The position numbers were made by a program, and so were the translations under genes. Shown piece after piece: positions 34,984 through 43,371 of a stretch of 64,000 nt of DNA. Each line of letters opens with the position of its first letter. Within the stretch, counting starts at the first letter, position 1. The notes under the pieces are model-generated. The model did no database searches, had not been told where the DNA came from, and was given only the letters and a program-made list of their open reading frames with translations. This stretch comes from Rodentibacter sp901420285 (GTDB lineage: Bacteria > Pseudomonadota > Gammaproteobacteria > Enterobacterales > Pasteurellaceae): contig NZ_CP162010.1 in assembly GCF_041734645.1 (NCBI RefSeq), positions 1,054,001 to 1,118,000 on the forward strand, written 5' to 3'.

Positions 34984-35007
34984 CCGCATTTAATCCATAA
35001 AATGCGG
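34984..35007 (-). promoter_or_regulatory. Dyad in the cmk-rpsA spacer
   Basis: CCGCATTT and AAATGCGG pair perfectly around an 8-base loop, without a following T-run on the minus strand. It lies in the rpsA leader, where E. coli has an autoregulatory structure; any such role here is inferred. Confidence 0.35.
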
Positions 35008-35049
35008 GGTTGATAATAAACGTCCGTTCATCCTTGAACAAACAAAGTT

Positions 35050-35724
35050 TTAATTGTCTATGCGCTGTCGAATATAAGTTAACGCTTGCGCAATCACTTG
35101 GTCGATGCTCAATGCGGTGCTATCCAGCAACAACGCATCTTCAGCCGGTTTAAGGGGGGCTACTTGGCGATTTCTGTCACGAAAATCGCGATCTTTTATC
35201 TCGGCTAAAATCTGCGCAAAGTTACCATTAATTCCCTTATTTTGCAACTGGTTATAACGTCTTTTTGCACGTTCTTCCGCACTGGCGTCTAAAAACAATT
35301 TTACTTGTGCATTTGGAAACACAACCGTTCCCATATCCCGTCCGTCGGCAATCAAACCATCATTTTTCGCGAAATCCTGTTGAACTTGCAATAAAACAGC
35401 ACGGACTTGCGGAAAAATCGCCACTTTTGAGGCAGCTTCTGCCACTTCTTGGGTGCGAATTAAACGGCTAACATTTTCACCGTTTAACAAAACATTCACT
35501 TCGCCTTCTTGCGGAATAAATTGAATATCTAACTTACGTGCCAATTCAGCCAAAGCGAATTCGTCAGTCAAATCCACCGCATTTTTCAGCGCCGCCAGCG
35601 CCGTAACCCGATAAATTGCTCCGCTATCAAGCAAAGCATAGCCTAATTTTTCCGCCAAGGCATAACACAAGGTGCCTTTTCCGGCTCCGCTCGGGCCGTC
35701 TACGGTAATAATTATTCCCATCAT
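35050..35724 (-). CDS. cmk: Cytidylate kinase
   Basis: Cmk phosphorylates CMP and dCMP. The 224-residue product has the P-loop GPSGAGKGT (about residues 9-17), the D-S-G-A-I-Y-R segment and GRDMGTVVFPNA, all typical of the long bacterial enzyme. An exact 12-mer at 35110-35121 encodes STALS near the C-terminus, in a surface helix. It lies upstream of rpsA. Confidence 0.96.
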   Translation of the reverse strand: MMGIIITVDGPSGAGKGTLCYALAEKLGYALLDSGAIYRVTALAALKNAVDLTDEFALAELARKLDIQFIPQEGEVNVLLNGENVSRLIRTQEVAEAASKVAIFPQVRAVLLQVQQDFAKNDGLIADGRDMGTVVFPNAQVKLFLDASAEERAKRRYNQLQNKGINGNFAQILAEIKDRDFRDRNRQVAPLKPAEDALLLDSTALSIDQVIAQALTYIRQRIDN

Positions 35725-35767
35725 TTGTCCTCACAAAAAAATTCTGCGTATTATAGTGAGAATTCAG

Positions 35768-36994
35768 TTATTGCGCTAATTTTAATACCGCATGGAAAAG
35801 CATATTACAGCCCTTCTCGCACCACTCATCCTTAATATTTTCCGATTCGTTATGGCTTAATCCGTCGATACAAGGAATAAAGAGCATCGCCGTCGGCATT
35901 TTGTCGTTCAAGTGGCAAGAATCATGCCCGGCGCCGGAAACAATATCTTCGCGACGATACCCTAGTTCATCTGCCGTTTGTCGGAGCGTTTCAAGCAACT
36001 CGGAATTAAACGTCAAGGGCGCCAGCTTTACTACTTGATTAAGTTGAACAGCCAATTGATGCTTGTCGGCGACATCAGCTAAAATTTGGCGAATTTCGCG
36101 ATCAATTTGCTCTAAAGAATGCTGGCTAGGATGGCGTACTTCTAAACTAAAATTAGAGCGACCGGGAATCACATTCGGTGAGTTCGGGGTAAGTTGAATT
36201 GAGCCAACTGTAACCCGCCCTTGATTTCCTATTTCCCTCAACCCCAATTCATTGAATTTCACCATTGCTTCCGCCATACCAATGCCAGCATCACGACGCA
36301 GATTCATCGGTGTTGTTCCGGCGTGAGAAGCCAACCCGTCTAATTGAATTCGATACCAATTTTGCCCTAATGCGCCGCTCACAATGCCGATATCCGTATG
36401 ATTACGTTCAAGAATCGGCCCTTGTTCAATATGAAGTTCCAAGGCGGCATGAGGTTTATAATCGGAAAAATCATCGTTACCTAAATAACCGATGCGTTCC
36501 AATTCCGATTTAACGCTTATGCCCTGTTTATCTTGTTTCTTAAACGCTTCGTCAAGAGACAATTTTCCGGTAAAAACCGCCGCGCCCATCATTGCAGGAG
36601 CAAAACGCGCACCTTCTTCATTCGTCCACATCACAAGATCGACAGGACGTTCGGTTTCAATGCGGTGCTGATTGAGCGATAGTAATACTTCAAGCCCCGC
36701 CAACACGCCATAAATCCCATCATAGCGGCCACCTAACGGTTGAGAATCCCCATGCGAACCGATCAAAATCGGTGCTAATTGAGCTTGTTTGCCTTCCCGT
36801 CGAACAAAAATATTGCCGATAGCATCAACTTTAACGGAAAAACCCGCCTGCGTTGCCAGCTTAATAAAATAGTCTCTCGCCAATTTATCCTCATCGGATA
36901 AAGCAAGACGCGTCACACCGTTATTTTCAGTTTTGCCGAATTGCGCGAAATCATGCAGTAATCCCAATAATCGCGCACGATTAATTTTTATCAT
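35768..36994 (-). CDS. M20 family amidohydrolase, AtcC/HyuC-like (N-carbamoyl-L-amino acid or N-carbamoyl-L-cysteine hydrolase)
   Basis: A 408-residue zinc-dependent M20/M28 amidohydrolase of the allantoate/N-carbamoyl-L-amino acid hydrolase group. Metal-site motifs are GSHGDSQPLGGRYDG, TNEEGARFAP, ELHIEQGP and a late GAGHDSCHL. It overlaps the AtcB-like gene by 4 bp (ATGA). Next to a 2-amino-thiazoline-4-carboxylate hydrolase, the natural reading is the second step of that route: N-carbamoyl-L-cysteine to L-cysteine, as AtcC does in Pseudomonas. Allantoate or ureidoglycolate hydrolysis is possible but lacks purine-catabolic neighbours here. An exact 12-mer at 36658 encodes QHRIE. Confidence 0.85.
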   Translation of the reverse strand: MIKINRARLLGLLHDFAQFGKTENNGVTRLALSDEDKLARDYFIKLATQAGFSVKVDAIGNIFVRREGKQAQLAPILIGSHGDSQPLGGRYDGIYGVLAGLEVLLSLNQHRIETERPVDLVMWTNEEGARFAPAMMGAAVFTGKLSLDEAFKKQDKQGISVKSELERIGYLGNDDFSDYKPHAALELHIEQGPILERNHTDIGIVSGALGQNWYRIQLDGLASHAGTTPMNLRRDAGIGMAEAMVKFNELGLREIGNQGRVTVGSIQLTPNSPNVIPGRSNFSLEVRHPSQHSLEQIDREIRQILADVADKHQLAVQLNQVVKLAPLTFNSELLETLRQTADELGYRREDIVSGAGHDSCHLNDKMPTAMLFIPCIDGLSHNESENIKDEWCEKGCNMLFHAVLKLAQ

Positions 36995-37491
36995 GAGTTG
37001 CTCTCATCAGATTGCAATTGGTATCTAAAATCGCAAAAACCGTCGCCGTTCATGACGGTATGCGGCCGAGTTAATTTCACATTCGGCGCATAACCTTCGA
37101 TAAATTTACTGTCGCGATTACAAGATAAAAGAAAGCCAATTTCTTCTAACCCCATTTCTTTATACATTTCCGCATAACGGCAACGATGTACGTTATAACT
37201 GTATTTTTCATGAGTGTTATCCAGCACTTCAATCCGTAAGGCATCATCTTTTTCCCACAAATATTGCAACGCCACAAAACTTTCTACGCTGGTGCCGTTC
37301 GGTTCGCGTTTGGCATATTCTTTGCCCGCCTCCACGGCCGCATTGGCGACTGCTTCTTCAATGATGGATTTAGCTTTTTCCAAGCCAAATTCACGTTTCA
37401 TAATTTCATAGATCGGTTTAATAATTTCCGCTTCGATTTTACGTTGCTGCAAAATGCCAATTTCAACAAATTCAGGAAAATCTTGTGACAT
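36991..37491 (-). CDS. L-2-amino-thiazoline-4-carboxylate hydrolase family protein (AtcB-like)
   Basis: A 166-residue protein whose C-terminal half (RYAEMYKEMGLEEIGFLLSCNRDS, later GDGFCDFRY) matches the ATC hydrolase family. In Pseudomonas the family founder opens the thiazoline ring of L-ATC to N-carbamoyl-L-cysteine. The N-terminal half is an alpha-helical region. A perfect AAGGAG lies 6 bp before the ATG. The neighbouring genes are an amidohydrolase of the AtcC group and an amino-acid-type importer. Proteins of this family also occur away from the ATC route, so the substrate is not proven. Confidence 0.85.
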   Translation of the reverse strand: MSQDFPEFVEIGILQQRKIEAEIIKPIYEIMKREFGLEKAKSIIEEAVANAAVEAGKEYAKREPNGTSVESFVALQYLWEKDDALRIEVLDNTHEKYSYNVHRCRYAEMYKEMGLEEIGFLLSCNRDSKFIEGYAPNVKLTRPHTVMNGDGFCDFRYQLQSDESNS

Positions 37492-37501
37492 AACTCACTC
37501 C

Positions 37502-39877
37502 TTAAATACTAAAATCATTTAATAAAATTTCATTATTGATAAAACGACGTACGCGTGGATCATCATTTTGTCTTAGTTCGTTCGGTGTTTGTAAGAAAGC
37601 AATCTCGCCGGAATCCATAAAGGCAATTTTGTCGGAAATTTTTAATGCAAATTGCATTTCATGGGTCACGATAATCATAGTCATGCCTTCTTTCGCCAAT
37701 TCTTCCATAACCAGCAACACTTCGCCGACTAATTCGGGATCAAGTGCGGATGTTGGCTCATCAAACAACATAATTTTCGGTTTCATCACCAAAGCGCGCG
37801 CAATCGCCACACGTTGTTGCTGACCGCCGGATAATTGATGCGGATATTTATTGGCATGCGCCAATAACCCAACTTTATCCAACATTGCCAAAGCCAATAA
37901 ACGCGTTTCATGTTCCGCTTTACCATGATATTCCGGTGCTAATAAAAGATTTTCTAACACTGTTCTATGCGGGAACAAATTATAGCTTTGGAACACCATG
38001 CCCAAATCGACAATTTTATCTTGTGCATTTGAAGCGAAGTGTTTGCCATTAATAAATTCTTCCCCTTCCAGATAAACCTTGCCTTGATCGAGTGTTTCCA
38101 GACCGTTGATACTTCTAATCAAAGTTGTTTTACCCGAACCGGAAGAACCAATAATCGACAGTACTTCGCCCCATTTCAATGAAAGATCGATCCCTTTTAA
38201 TACTTCCACATGGTTGAATGATTTTCTTAAACCTTGAACCTTCAACGCATCTTCGCCATTTTGTTTTTCTGTCTTAACCACCGAATAAGGCGCAAGTTCC
38301 GCTTTGTTCACGTCAACATTTACATCGTCGTGCGCTTGGCGCAAGGAAACATCAAGCTTATTCTCGAATTTCTTTAACAACCAAGTCAGTAACGTCACGA
38401 TCACCACATAATAAAACGCCACCGCCAACAAAGTTTCCAACACCAAGAAATTACGGGTATAAAGTTGTTGACCGACCAGCAAAATTTCAGTTAATGAAAT
38501 CACCGAAACCAACGAAGTTAATTTAACAATCGTAATATATTGATTGGTCAACGGCGGTAAGGCGACTTTTAATGCTTGCGGAATCACGATTAAACGTTGA
38601 ATGCCCCAGAAACGAATACCTAACGCTTTTCCCGCTTCATATTGTCCTCTCGGAACGGCCGACAAGGCACTGCGATGAATTTCCGCAATATACGCCGATT
38701 CGCTTAACACCATAGCAATTAAGCCGGCTACAAACGGATTCGATAACAGCACGGAACTTGCCGGCCAAAATTGCGGCACGTTATAGATGAAAATTAATAA
38801 AACCAATAACGGCAAACTACGGAACAACCAAATATAGGTTTTGGTGAATTTATTAAAAATTTTATTGTTTGATTGTGAACCTAACGCAAGGATAAAACCC
38901 CACAAAATAGCAAAAATCCACGTTAAGGTACTTAATTCTAAAACGGTAAGCACCGCATTCCAGAAATCGCTATTAAGCAACAAACCGCCTAAATAAGCCC
39001 AATTAAATCCTTTTTCCGCAATAGATGAAGTTCCTTCGGAATTTACCGCAATAGCTTGTTCAATGGCATTTTCCAATCCATTAGCTTTTAACAATTCCGC
39101 ATTCGGAAATTCAAGATTGTATTTTTTCAACAATTGTTCATAAGAACCGTCAGCAAGCGTATCTTTAATCGCCTGTGCAATTTCCGCTTTGCCTTTCGCA
39201 TCGTCTTTATTGAAAGCCAAGCCGATTAAAACCGGGTAAAGTTGTGCCTTATTGGTAATTTTTAATTTTGAACCTAATTGATCAATCACCATCTGCGCCA
39301 CAGCGGCATCTTCATATTGCACATCCACACCGCCGGATAACAGCGCTTGCGCAGCCTCCGGCGCACTCGGATATTCTTTCACCACGAGTGGCTTAAGATT
39401 GTTTGGTGCGCAATATTCTTGCGAAATTTTCTCCATCGTCGGAATCCACGCCGCACCTTTCATTGAAGAAATGCTTTTACCGCATAAATCCTCCAATTTT
39501 TGCGGCGCAAAAGAATCATTACCGCGCACAACAAGCACACCACCGGTTTGCAAATACGGAAGAAAATCCACTTGCTTCGCACGCTGTGGATTCACATACA
39601 ACGCAGAAGCCACCACATCATAATGCCCGGCATTTAAACCGATAATAATGTTTTCAATGCGGGTATCTTTAAATTCGACTTTTTTGCCTAAATTCTGCCC
39701 GAGTAAAGTCATTAAATCAGGATCGAAACCTGCTGCTTTGCCTTGTTCTAAATACGCGTAAGGCGCATAAGTCAAATCGATTCCCACGCGCAATGTTTTT
39801 TCGTTTTCGGCTTGAGATAGCGCAGCATAAAACAATACCACAAACGCAAGGCCGACCTTTTTGATGAAGTTAAGCAT
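37502..39877 (-). CDS. Fused polar-amino-acid ABC importer: binding protein, permease and ATPase in one chain
   Basis: A single 791-residue polypeptide carries all three parts of a type I amino-acid importer. Residues 1-22 form a signal/anchor ending ALSQA, then a family-3 solute-binding domain (about 25-270). A permease domain follows with the coupling segment (SAVPRGQYEAGKALG) and about five helices (about 300-500), and then the ATPase. The ATPase has Walker A GSSGSGKTT, signature LSGGQQQRVAIARAL and Walker B MLFDEPTSALD. I use the ATG at 39877 (MLNFIKK) because it gives a clean signal peptide; an ATG at 39898 lies 21 bp upstream. It is the first gene of the operon with AtcB- and AtcC-like enzymes. 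The substrate is inferred as a cysteine-related compound. Confidence 0.9.
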   Translation of the reverse strand: MLNFIKKVGLAFVVLFYAALSQAENEKTLRVGIDLTYAPYAYLEQGKAAGFDPDLMTLLGQNLGKKVEFKDTRIENIIIGLNAGHYDVVASALYVNPQRAKQVDFLPYLQTGGVLVVRGNDSFAPQKLEDLCGKSISSMKGAAWIPTMEKISQEYCAPNNLKPLVVKEYPSAPEAAQALLSGGVDVQYEDAAVAQMVIDQLGSKLKITNKAQLYPVLIGLAFNKDDAKGKAEIAQAIKDTLADGSYEQLLKKYNLEFPNAELLKANGLENAIEQAIAVNSEGTSSIAEKGFNWAYLGGLLLNSDFWNAVLTVLELSTLTWIFAILWGFILALGSQSNNKIFNKFTKTYIWLFRSLPLLVLLIFIYNVPQFWPASSVLLSNPFVAGLIAMVLSESAYIAEIHRSALSAVPRGQYEAGKALGIRFWGIQRLIVIPQALKVALPPLTNQYITIVKLTSLVSVISLTEILLVGQQLYTRNFLVLETLLAVAFYYVVIVTLLTWLLKKFENKLDVSLRQAHDDVNVDVNKAELAPYSVVKTEKQNGEDALKVQGLRKSFNHVEVLKGIDLSLKWGEVLSIIGSSGSGKTTLIRSINGLETLDQGKVYLEGEEFINGKHFASNAQDKIVDLGMVFQSYNLFPHRTVLENLLLAPEYHGKAEHETRLLALAMLDKVGLLAHANKYPHQLSGGQQQRVAIARALVMKPKIMLFDEPTSALDPELVGEVLLVMEELAKEGMTMIIVTHEMQFALKISDKIAFMDSGEIAFLQTPNELRQNDDPRVRRFINNEILLNDFSI

Positions 39878-40054
39878 ATATTTTCCTATTTTTGTCATAT
39901 ATGGGCGGTTATTTTAGGAAAAACCTTTATAACGCTCTAATAATTAATCCCGCTATAATATTCCATTCCGTTCTATAAAAATAAACGCCAAAAAAGATTC
40001 TGTAACCAAAATACAAAATAATTTCCGCATTTATCGAACAAAACTGATGTACCA

Positions 40055-40096
40055 AAATAGCACCGCATTGAACGCGGTTTCAATGCGGTGCTATTT
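40055..40096. terminator. Inverted pair of the CAATGCGGTGCT motif
   Basis: AATAGCACCGCATTGAA and TTCAATGCGGTGCTATT pair perfectly around CGCGGT. The exact motif copies are 40059-40070 (minus) and 40081-40092 (plus). It lies beyond the mtnN terminator. Confidence 0.85.
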
Positions 40097-40141
40097 CGGC
40101 AGTCTAATAACAAGTTGACGCAAGCACATCTTCGCCGAAAA

Positions 40142-40171
40142 AAAAGCGCATTGCCTAAACAATGCGCTTTT
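40142..40171 (-). terminator. Rho-independent terminator of mtnN
   Basis: AAAAGCGCATTG and CAATGCGCTTTT pair around CCTAAA (minus-strand reading), followed on the minus strand by a T-run. Confidence 0.85.
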
Positions 40172-40186
40172 CTCAAAATTCTCGAT

Positions 40187-40876
40187 TTACAATTTTTCCA
40201 ACATGCCCAACACTAAAGCCGAGGATTGTTTCGCAGCGAGCGGTAAAAATTCTTCAAATGAAAGGCTTGCCTCTCCATCGCCCGCATCGGAAATCGCACG
40301 CACCACGACGAAAGGCACATTAAAGGCATGACAAACTTGCGCAATCGCCGTTGCTTCCATTTCCACCGCGGTAACATTCGGGAAATCCGCCTTAATTTGA
40401 GCTATTTTTTGTTCGCTATTAATGAAGCTGTCACCGGAACAAATTAAACCGCGTTTGACCGATTGGCCTTGTTCTTGGGCAACTTTTTCGGCTAAATCGG
40501 CCAATTTTTTATCCGATAAAAACGCCGCCGGATTAGCCGGCAATTGGCCTTTTTCATAACCGAATGCTGTGACGTCCACATCGTGATAACGGGTTTCATC
40601 GGAAATCACAATATCGCCAACTTTTAAACCTCTTGCGACGCCACCGGCGGATCCCGTATTGAGCACCGCATCGGGCTTGGTCAGTTGCAACAGTGCGGCA
40701 GTGCCAATCGCCGCAGCGACTTTACCGATACCGGATTGCAATAACGCCACCGCTTTGCCGTTAATTTTACCTTCTAAAATTACTGCGCTTGCCACACGCG
40801 TTTCTGTTTTGTCGGTCATTAAACCACTTAAAATTTCGACTTCTTGCGCCATTGCGCCGACAATGCCAATTTTCAT
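40187..40876 (-). CDS. mtnN: 5'-methylthioadenosine/S-adenosylhomocysteine nucleosidase
   Basis: MtnN (Pfs) removes adenine from MTA and SAH, part of the methyl cycle and of autoinducer-2 production. The 229-residue product has GIVGAMAQEVE at the N-terminus, the nucleoside-site TGSAGG, VAVEMEATAIAQVC-type segment (here AVEMEATAIAQ) and the catalytic Asp in AISDAGDGEA. It overlaps the upstream DsbA-like gene by 4 bp (ATGA). A one-mismatch form of the 12-mer is at 40662-40673. Confidence 0.96.
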   Translation of the reverse strand: MKIGIVGAMAQEVEILSGLMTDKTETRVASAVILEGKINGKAVALLQSGIGKVAAAIGTAALLQLTKPDAVLNTGSAGGVARGLKVGDIVISDETRYHDVDVTAFGYEKGQLPANPAAFLSDKKLADLAEKVAQEQGQSVKRGLICSGDSFINSEQKIAQIKADFPNVTAVEMEATAIAQVCHAFNVPFVVVRAISDAGDGEASLSFEEFLPLAAKQSSALVLGMLEKL

Positions 40877-41589
40877 TCTTTATGCTCCTGTTCTAATTTA
40901 TTGATTAAATAGTCTAATACCGCCACGCTGTAATCGTCATTATAAAGCGTGCTGGCGGTCAGTACGTATCGCCCACCGATTACCACATAAGGATAGGTAA
41001 ATACGCCATACTCTTCCGTTAATTCGACGGCGTGCTTAACCCGTTCTTTCACTTCCGGCGAATTTTCCGTTTGGCTAAAAAGCTGTTTATCAAAACCTTG
41101 TTGCTCCGCCCATTTAAGTATTTTAGCCGGCGAGGAAAGCTCCGCATAGCGAGATTTTTCCGCCGTTTCAAATAGCAATGCATCGGATAATTCATCCGCA
41201 TTAAGCGCTTTCAGCGTATAAAAAACACGTGCGCTGAATTGATTTTCTGCCGTGGCAACGGGATATTGTTCCAGTGCAATTTTGTTGGCGCGCATTTGTC
41301 CGTACAGTTCCAGAATATCCTGCGCCGACGAGCAAACGCGACAATCGTAATCGAAAAAAAATTGCACGCGAATTTTATTATCCGCGCGCTGCGGCTGTCT
41401 GACGGGTTCTTTATAAGAAAAATAATCGCGCCCGTCCTTAAAGCGGGTTTGACTCGGCGCCGGTAAATGCGGTTGAATACGGGCGGAAAAATCCCTACCG
41501 GAAGGCTCCGCGAGCACCGCATTGGAAGCGCAAAGTAAGCCGACGCAAATCCAAGGCAATGCTGTCCGCCATGACATTGTTTTAGCCAT
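40873..41589 (-). CDS. Periplasmic DsbA-like thioredoxin-fold protein
   Basis: A 238-residue secreted thioredoxin-fold protein. Residues 1-28 form a signal peptide ending SNAVLA, whose SNAVL is coded by an exact 12-mer (41513-41524). The active site CRVC lies in FDYDCRVCSSAQ (about residues 83-86) and the cis-Pro loop is FTYPYVV. The four-residue site CRVC differs from the CPHC of DsbA, so its redox potential and role (oxidant, isomerase partner or other) are open. It is coded between recJ (overlap 8 bp) and mtnN (overlap 4 bp), with dsbC upstream of recJ. Confidence 0.85.
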   Translation of the reverse strand: MAKTMSWRTALPWICVGLLCASNAVLAEPSGRDFSARIQPHLPAPSQTRFKDGRDYFSYKEPVRQPQRADNKIRVQFFFDYDCRVCSSAQDILELYGQMRANKIALEQYPVATAENQFSARVFYTLKALNADELSDALLFETAEKSRYAELSSPAKILKWAEQQGFDKQLFSQTENSPEVKERVKHAVELTEEYGVFTYPYVVIGGRYVLTASTLYNDDYSVAVLDYLINKLEQEHKE

Positions 41590-43309
41590 CGATGGGTTCG
41601 ATATAATCCACTAATAATTGCACACTACGATTGCCGCGAAATTCATTAATATCCAATTTATAGGCTAAACGCGCCTGTTTAATGGATAAATCAGGATATA
41701 ATCGCGGGTCGATATTAAAGACGACGGCATCTAAAAGTGGCCCGCCGCGTTTCGGCTCCACCAACATTTTTAAGTGATTTTGATTTTGCCCGATAGCACG
41801 TTGCTCTAAAATGTTGAATTCTCCGTCGAAACAAGGTTCCGGAAACGCTTGTCCCCAAGGCCCACCGGCTTTTAACAATTCCGCCGTTGCCAGAGTAAAT
41901 TCGTCTTCGCGCAATTCGCCATCGCTCCAAATTACGCCTTGTAAATGTTCTTCGTCCAACCAATCGGTAACGGCTTGATTAAACGCTCGTCGAAAATCAT
42001 CGAAACATTCCTCGCGAATTGTTAACCCCGCGGCCATCGCATGTCCGCCAAATTTTAAAATCATATTCGGCTGCTGCGAATAAATACGCTCTAATACATC
42101 ACGCATATGTAGGCCTTCGATAGAACGCGCCGAACCTTTCAGCACACCCTTGCCATCTTGTGCAAACGCAATGACGGGGCGGTGATATTGATCTTTAATA
42201 CGCGACGATACAATGCCTAGCACGCCTTGATGCCAATCCGGCTGATAAAGCGCAATGCCCATCGGTAATTCATTGGAAAATCCGGTAAAATTCCGGCAAA
42301 TTTTTAGCGCTTCCAATTTCATTCCTGCTTCGATTTCTTTGCGGGTTTGATTGAGCTGATCAAGATCGAGCGCTAATTCACGCGCGCTTTGCATATCCTT
42401 GGCGAGCAATAATTCCACACCAAGCGACATATTATCCAAACGTCCCGCTGCATTAAGACGAGGTGCGATAGAAAATCCGAGATCAGCGGTAGAAAATTGT
42501 TCCGGATTGCGATTCGCCACTTCCGCCAAGGCAATAATTCCCGGCCGACAACGCTTGGCACGAATACGCAGTAAACCTTGATGGATTAAAATGCGGTTAT
42601 TTTGATCAAGCGGAACGACGTCGGCAACGGTACCAAGCGCGACGAGATCAAGCAATTCGGTGAAATTAGGTTGCGTTTCTGCGCTGAAAATCCCTAAATT
42701 GCGAAATTCGGCGCGCACCGCCAATATTAAATAAAATGCCACCCCCACGCCGGCTAAGGATTTCGACGGAAAAGCGCAGTCGTTTAAATTCGGATTAACA
42801 ATCGCATCAGCCGGTGGCAACGTATCCGGCGGCAAATGGTGATCCGTAACCAAAACGCGCACGCCCTTTTCTTTTAAAAACGCAATGCCGTCAAACGAAG
42901 ATACGCCATTATCCACCGTCATTAAAAGTTGCACGCCTTTTTCCAACGCCATTTCCGCCACCGGAATGCTCAAGCCGTAGCCTTGTTCGAAGCGATTCGG
43001 TAGTAAATAATCCACATTATTAAAGCCCAGCTGACGCAATGCGAGCACCGTCAATGCGGTGCTGGTGGCGCCATCCGCATCGAAATCGCCGACAATAATG
43101 ATTTTTTGCTGTTGCCGGTATGCTTCCAACAATAATTCCACAGCGCGTTCGATGCCATGAAGTTTATTCGGGTTCAGCATACATTTTAAAGTGCGGTCTA
43201 ATTCTTGACTGTTTTTGATGTGGCGTGCGCGATAAAGACGATCCAATAACGGTGCTTCCGAAACAGCTTCTCCGACGGGAATTTCGCGACGTTTGATGAG
43301 TTTGTTCAC
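41582..43309 (-). CDS. recJ: Single-stranded-DNA-specific exonuclease RecJ
   Basis: RecJ is the 5'-3' ssDNA exonuclease of recombination and mismatch repair. The 575-residue product has the DHH-family motifs VGDFDADGATST, VDNGVS and VTDHHLPP in the N-terminal half, and the later NAAGRLDN and GGHAMAAGLT blocks. An exact 12-mer at 43052-43063 encodes STALT directly after the DADGAT motif, so the repeat sits on active-site sequence. The neighbour order dsbC-recJ matches E. coli. Confidence 0.95.
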   Translation of the reverse strand: MNKLIKRREIPVGEAVSEAPLLDRLYRARHIKNSQELDRTLKCMLNPNKLHGIERAVELLLEAYRQQQKIIIVGDFDADGATSTALTVLALRQLGFNNVDYLLPNRFEQGYGLSIPVAEMALEKGVQLLMTVDNGVSSFDGIAFLKEKGVRVLVTDHHLPPDTLPPADAIVNPNLNDCAFPSKSLAGVGVAFYLILAVRAEFRNLGIFSAETQPNFTELLDLVALGTVADVVPLDQNNRILIHQGLLRIRAKRCRPGIIALAEVANRNPEQFSTADLGFSIAPRLNAAGRLDNMSLGVELLLAKDMQSARELALDLDQLNQTRKEIEAGMKLEALKICRNFTGFSNELPMGIALYQPDWHQGVLGIVSSRIKDQYHRPVIAFAQDGKGVLKGSARSIEGLHMRDVLERIYSQQPNMILKFGGHAMAAGLTIREECFDDFRRAFNQAVTDWLDEEHLQGVIWSDGELREDEFTLATAELLKAGGPWGQAFPEPCFDGEFNILEQRAIGQNQNHLKMLVEPKRGGPLLDAVVFNIDPRLYPDLSIKQARLAYKLDINEFRGNRSVQLLVDYIEPIDG

Positions 43310-43349
43310 GACAATAATAGAGTAAGAATTTAATTGCTATAAATAAATC

Positions 43350-43367
43350 GGTGGGCTATCGCCCACC
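43350..43367 (-). terminator. Hairpin between dsbC and recJ
   Basis: GGTGGGC and GCCCACC pair perfectly around TATC. On the minus strand it is followed by an A/T-rich run without a long T-tract, so it is a weak terminator or an attenuator-like spacer. Confidence 0.55.
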
Positions 43368-43371
43368 TAAA

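Larger units (their letters stand above)
39878..40186. other. Non-coding gap upstream of the ABC importer operon
   Basis: The gap holds the promoter region of the importer (A/T-rich, no clear operator seen), an inverted pair of the CAATGCGGTGCT motif (40055-40096) and the mtnN terminator (40142-40171). No coding frame is supported. Confidence 0.7.
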
